DNA of 64,000 bases. It comes from Brevundimonas naejangsanensis (lineage in GTDB: Bacteria; Pseudomonadota; Alphaproteobacteria; Caulobacterales; Caulobacteraceae). The translations under genes and the position numbers were made by a program. This document shows positions 61,037-64,000 of the stretch, piece by piece (position 1 is the first letter of the stretch; each line of letters starts with the position of its first letter). The stretch lies in NCBI RefSeq assembly GCF_003627995.1, contig NZ_CP032707.1, positions 1,602,501-1,666,500 of the forward strand, written 5' to 3'. Under the pieces are notes generated by a model that saw nothing but the letters and a program-made list of their open reading frames with translations, was not told the origin of the DNA and made no database searches.

Positions 61037-62332
61037 ATGAGCCCATCTCAACCGGGAACGGCGACGCGCGGCACGGGCCTCGCCTTCGCCTATGTCACTA
61101 GCCTCTTCTTCGCCTGGGGCTTCGCCACCTCCCTGATCGACCCGCTGATTGCGGCGGTGCGGCGGGTGTTCGACCTCAGCTACACCGAATCCTTCCTGAC
61201 CACCTTCGCCTGGTTCATCGCCTATGGCGCAGCCTCCCTGCCAGCGGCGGCGGTGCTGTCGCGCCTGGGCTACAGCCGGGCCATCCTCGCCGCCCTGCTG
61301 ACCATGGTGGCCGGGTGCCTGATCGTGCCGGTCGCGACCATCGTCGACTTCTATCCGGGCATCCTGCTGGCCCTGTTCGTCATCGCCTCGGGGGTGACCC
61401 TGCTGCAGGTGGCGGCCAATCCCCTGGTGGCCGAGCTGGGCTCCAAGAAGAGCTCGCACTTCCGCCTGGTCTTCTCCCAGGCCTTCAACTCCCTGGGGGC
61501 CACGGTCGGGCCGTGGCTGGGGGCGCACGTGCTGCTGACCGGGGGCGTCTTCGCCGCGGGCGCGGTCGTCACCGTCGCCACGCGCGGGGAGTCGCTGCGC
61601 AGCATCGACTTCGCCTTCCTGGCCATGGCCGGCTTTTTCGCCCTGATCGCCGCCTTCATCTTCTCGGCTCGCAAGCAGATCAACGCCGCCGCCCCGGTGC
61701 ATGACGCGGCCGAGCCGGTCGGGGCCGCCGCCATCCTGAAAGCGCTGAAGTCGCGCTGGGCCGTGTTCGGCGCCCTGGCCATCTTCGTCTACGTCGGCTC
61801 GGAAGTGGCCATCGGCAACATGCTGACCAACTTCCTGTCGGGCCCCGGCGTGCTGAACATCCCCATCGAGGCCGCGGGCAAGATGGTCGCCCTCTACTGG
61901 GGCGGGGCCATGGTCGGGCGGTTCGTCGGCTCCTGGCTGCTGACCCGCATCCACGCCGGGGTGCTGCTGTCGATCTGCACCGTCGTCGCGGCCGCCCTGT
62001 GCCTGATCGTCACCCAGACGGGCGGGACGACGGCGGCCTACGCCGCCCTGGCCGTCGGCTTCTTCAACTCCATCATGTTCCCCAGCATCTTCACCCTGAC
62101 GCTGGAGCGGTCCTCGGCGCCGGCGGCCTCGACCTCGGGCCTGCTGGTGTTCGGCATCATCGGCGGGGCCCTGCTGCCGCTGGCGGCGGCCCAGGTGGCC
62201 GACCGCGCGGGCGACATGCACCTGGCCTTCTTCGTGCCGGTGGCGGGGTATGTGCTGCTGACGCTCTTCGCCGTGGCCTGCGCCCGCACCCAGGGCCGCG
62301 AGACGGCCGAGGGCGCCGCCTCGCCGCACTGA
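61037..62332 (+). CDS. GluP/FucP-type sugar MFS transporter
   Basis: 431 residues with twelve predicted helices. The family motif FFAWGFATSLIDPL and the ASGVTLLQVAANPLVAELG segment are typical of the glucose/galactose and fucose porters. It would take up glucose released in the periplasm by the amylase, GH15 and GH97. It lies 171 bp after malA on the same strand and may have its own promoter. No ATTTGCA operator was seen upstream. Confidence 0.9.
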   Translation: MSPSQPGTATRGTGLAFAYVTSLFFAWGFATSLIDPLIAAVRRVFDLSYTESFLTTFAWFIAYGAASLPAAAVLSRLGYSRAILAALLTMVAGCLIVPVATIVDFYPGILLALFVIASGVTLLQVAANPLVAELGSKKSSHFRLVFSQAFNSLGATVGPWLGAHVLLTGGVFAAGAVVTVATRGESLRSIDFAFLAMAGFFALIAAFIFSARKQINAAAPVHDAAEPVGAAAILKALKSRWAVFGALAIFVYVGSEVAIGNMLTNFLSGPGVLNIPIEAAGKMVALYWGGAMVGRFVGSWLLTRIHAGVLLSICTVVAAALCLIVTQTGGTTAAYAALAVGFFNSIMFPSIFTLTLERSSAPAASTSGLLVFGIIGGALLPLAAAQVADRAGDMHLAFFVPVAGYVLLTLFAVACARTQGRETAEGAASPH

Positions 62333-62356
62333 CGGCGTCGCGCTTCACGCCGAACG

Positions 62357-62388
62357 GGCCGCGTCCGATCGTTCGGGCGCGGCCTTTT
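62357..62388 (+). terminator. Terminator after the sugar transporter
   Basis: GGCCGCGTCCGA-TCGT-TCGGGCGCGGCC forms a 12-bp stem with one G-U pair, followed by TTTTC. It lies between convergent genes and is probably used by the sugar transporter. Confidence 0.82.
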
Positions 62389-62397
62389 CGTTGGGGG

Positions 62398-64000
62398 TCA
62401 GGAAGCGCGGGTCGGGTCGGTCAGGGGCTCGCCGTAGTGGCGCTCGCCATGCAGGTTGGCGGCCAGGGGGGCGGTGGTGCGCTCGATCATGCGGTGCACG
62501 ACCGGCTTGTCGGGTCCCTGATGCAGGGCGCGGATGCCCTCGCTGATCGCGGCGTCGGCGTGGGTGATGCGCTGGTTGTGGCGCACATAGTCCAGCCAGG
62601 TCGGCGTCTGATACTTCTCGACCCAGACCTCGGGCTCGGCCAGGTCGCGCATCAGCCGCCACTGGCGCGCCCCGTCGCGGCGGCGGATGCGGCGGCGCTC
62701 GTCCATCAGGGCCAGGAAGGCGTCGATATCCTCATCGCGGATGCGATAGGCGATGGAGACAATGACTGGCCCGCTGCGCGGCTCGATCGGCAGGCGGGTC
62801 TCGGGTTCGGTCCAGCGTCGCAGCAGGTCCATGTTCAGGTTTTCGGTCGAGGGCAGGGGCACCTTGAGGCCGATCAGGACGCACAGCAGCAGCACCCCCG
62901 CTGAAATCCCCAGGGCCAGGTCGACGCCATGGGCCTGGGCCAGGGCGCCCCACAGCCAGCTGCCGCCCGCCATGCCGCCGAAGGCCGCCATCTGATACAG
63001 CGCCAGGGCGCGGGCCACGACCCAGCGCGGCACCGACATCTGCACCGTGACGTTGAAGGTCGACAGGGTCAGCACCCAGCCCGCGCCGGCGACCATCAGG
63101 GCCGGCAGGGTCAGGACCAGCCAGGGGCTGTAGCCGACGCCCAGGGCGGCGACGGCGAAGGCCAGGGTGGCCGCGCGCACGATGGTCTCGGTCTCGAAGC
63201 GGGCGCGCAGCCGGCCGACGAACAGGGCGCCGCCCACGGCTCCGACGCCGAAGGCGCCCAGCAGCAGGCCGAACACCAGTGGGCCGCCGCCCACCGTATG
63301 GCGCGCCACCAGGGGCATCAGGGCCTGGACCGCGCTGGCCCCCACCCCGAACACCAGGGCGCGCAGCAGGACGGCGCTGACGCGCGGCGACAGGAAGGCG
63401 TAGCGCAGGCCTCCGGCCATGGCCGCCAGCAGGCCCTCGCGCGGCAGGGTCTGCTTGGGTCGCTCGGGCTTCCAGCGGAACAGCACGACCAGCAGGCCGA
63501 TGTAGCTGAAGGCGTTGACGGCGAAGGCCGCCGCCGCCCCCGCCGCCGCCACGATCAGGCCGCCGATGGCCGGGCCGACGCTGCGGGCCATGTTGAAGCC
63601 CATGGAGTTCAGGGTCACGGCCCCAGCCAGATCCTCGCGCGGGACCATGTCGCCGACCGAGGCCTGCCACGCCGGGCCGTTGAAGGCCGTGCCGCAGCCG
63701 ATCAGGAAGGTGAAGGTCAGCAGCACCCAGGGGGTGATCCACCCCATCCAGGTCATCGCCGCCAGCCCGGCCGAGACCAGCAGCATGAAAGTCTGGGCCG
63801 CCAGCATGATCTTGCGCCGGTCCACCGTGTCGGCCAGGGCCCCGGCCGCCAGCGACAGCAGCATGATCGGCAGGGTGACGGAGGCCTGCACCAGGGCCGT
63901 CATCTGAGCCGAGGCGATGGAGGTCATCATCCAGGCCGCGCCGACCGACTGGATCAGGCCGCCGAAATTGGTCACCAGGCTGGTGATCCACACCGCCCGG
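62398..64000 (-). CDS. MFS exporter of the MFS_3 (EntS-like) group with C-terminal monooxygenase-like domain, partial
   Basis: The N-terminus is missing: the frame stays open to the window edge. About 400 residues of MFS helices begin AVWITSLVTNFGGLIQSVGA, with GxLADTVDRRK after helix 2. The last 130 residues are a soluble domain (PVIVSIAYRIRDEDIDAFLALMDERRR onwards, RQWRLMRDLAEPEVWVEKYQ) resembling antibiotic-biosynthesis monooxygenase folds. The pairing is typical of this transporter group. Its export substrate is unknown. Confidence 0.85.
   Translation of the reverse strand, partial: RAVWITSLVTNFGGLIQSVGAAWMMTSIASAQMTALVQASVTLPIMLLSLAAGALADTVDRRKIMLAAQTFMLLVSAGLAAMTWMGWITPWVLLTFTFLIGCGTAFNGPAWQASVGDMVPREDLAGAVTLNSMGFNMARSVGPAIGGLIVAAAGAAAAFAVNAFSYIGLLVVLFRWKPERPKQTLPREGLLAAMAGGLRYAFLSPRVSAVLLRALVFGVGASAVQALMPLVARHTVGGGPLVFGLLLGAFGVGAVGGALFVGRLRARFETETIVRAATLAFAVAALGVGYSPWLVLTLPALMVAGAGWVLTLSTFNVTVQMSVPRWVVARALALYQMAAFGGMAGGSWLWGALAQAHGVDLALGISAGVLLLCVLIGLKVPLPSTENLNMDLLRRWTEPETRLPIEPRSGPVIVSIAYRIRDEDIDAFLALMDERRRIRRRDGARQWRLMRDLAEPEVWVEKYQTPTWLDYVRHNQRITHADAAISEGIRALHQGPDKPVVHRMIERTTAPLAANLHGERHYGEPLTDPTRAS

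Overview
The window is GC-rich DNA from an alphaproteobacterium, almost certainly Caulobacterales and most like Brevundimonas or Caulobacter. This rests on three things seen here. The chemotaxis operon (34908-44675) has the Caulobacter order mcp-cheX-cheY-cheA-cheW-cheR-cheB-cheY-cheD-cheU-cheY-cheE. The maltodextrin locus pairs a TonB-dependent receptor and a LacI repressor with a MalY-type permease. recA carries alphaproteobacterial GTTC-N7-GTTC SOS boxes. The region reads as ordinary core chromosome: no tRNA, rRNA, CRISPR array, prophage or intact transposase was seen.

Layout. 1-4542: a partial sirtuin and a LysR regulator diverge from a glutathione-dependent formaldehyde detoxification set (adhC, a VOC protein, a DUF4242 protein, fghA, a small unknown gene). 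4646-9737: two tandem exported DUF885 proteins and isocitrate dehydrogenase. 10251-20460: a DUF2939 protein, alaS, an RraA-like protein, recA, a CYTH-CHAD protein, a GNAT-nitrilase fusion and an alpha-methylacyl-CoA racemase-type protein. 20699-30162: an acetate/carboxylate module of acs, a DcaP-like porin, a NarL-type response regulator, an SSS-family transporter fused to a hybrid histidine kinase (CrbS/CrbR type), and an MHS symporter with a large periplasmic insertion. 30328-33776: a gabD-like dehydrogenase and a FixL/FixJ-like pair. 34131-44675: a TorF-type porin and the twelve-gene che operon. 44829-46082: dadA. 46229-62332: the maltodextrin locus, with GH15, an esterase, MalY, GH97, MalI, two GH13 enzymes, the MalA receptor and a GluP-type sugar porter. 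62398-64000: an MFS exporter with a C-terminal extra domain, cut by the window edge.

How genes work together. In the acetate module, a 15-bp dyad (TTCGACCAAAGTCGA and a near copy) lies in the porin-acs/crbR divergent promoter and again upstream of the MHS symporter, so one regulator may control both. In the maltodextrin locus, ATTTGCA-type repeats lie 44-66 bp upstream of the three operon starts, as expected for MalI operators. Import would go through MalA, with hydrolysis by GH13, GH15 and GH97 enzymes in the periplasm and cytoplasm and inner-membrane uptake by MalY and GluP; no ABC importer is present.

The intergenic spaces hold several families of short inverted-repeat elements of about 110-150 bp. 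They include REPIN-like pairs found in both orientations, mostly just downstream of genes, and are the clearest structure that the genes do not explain.
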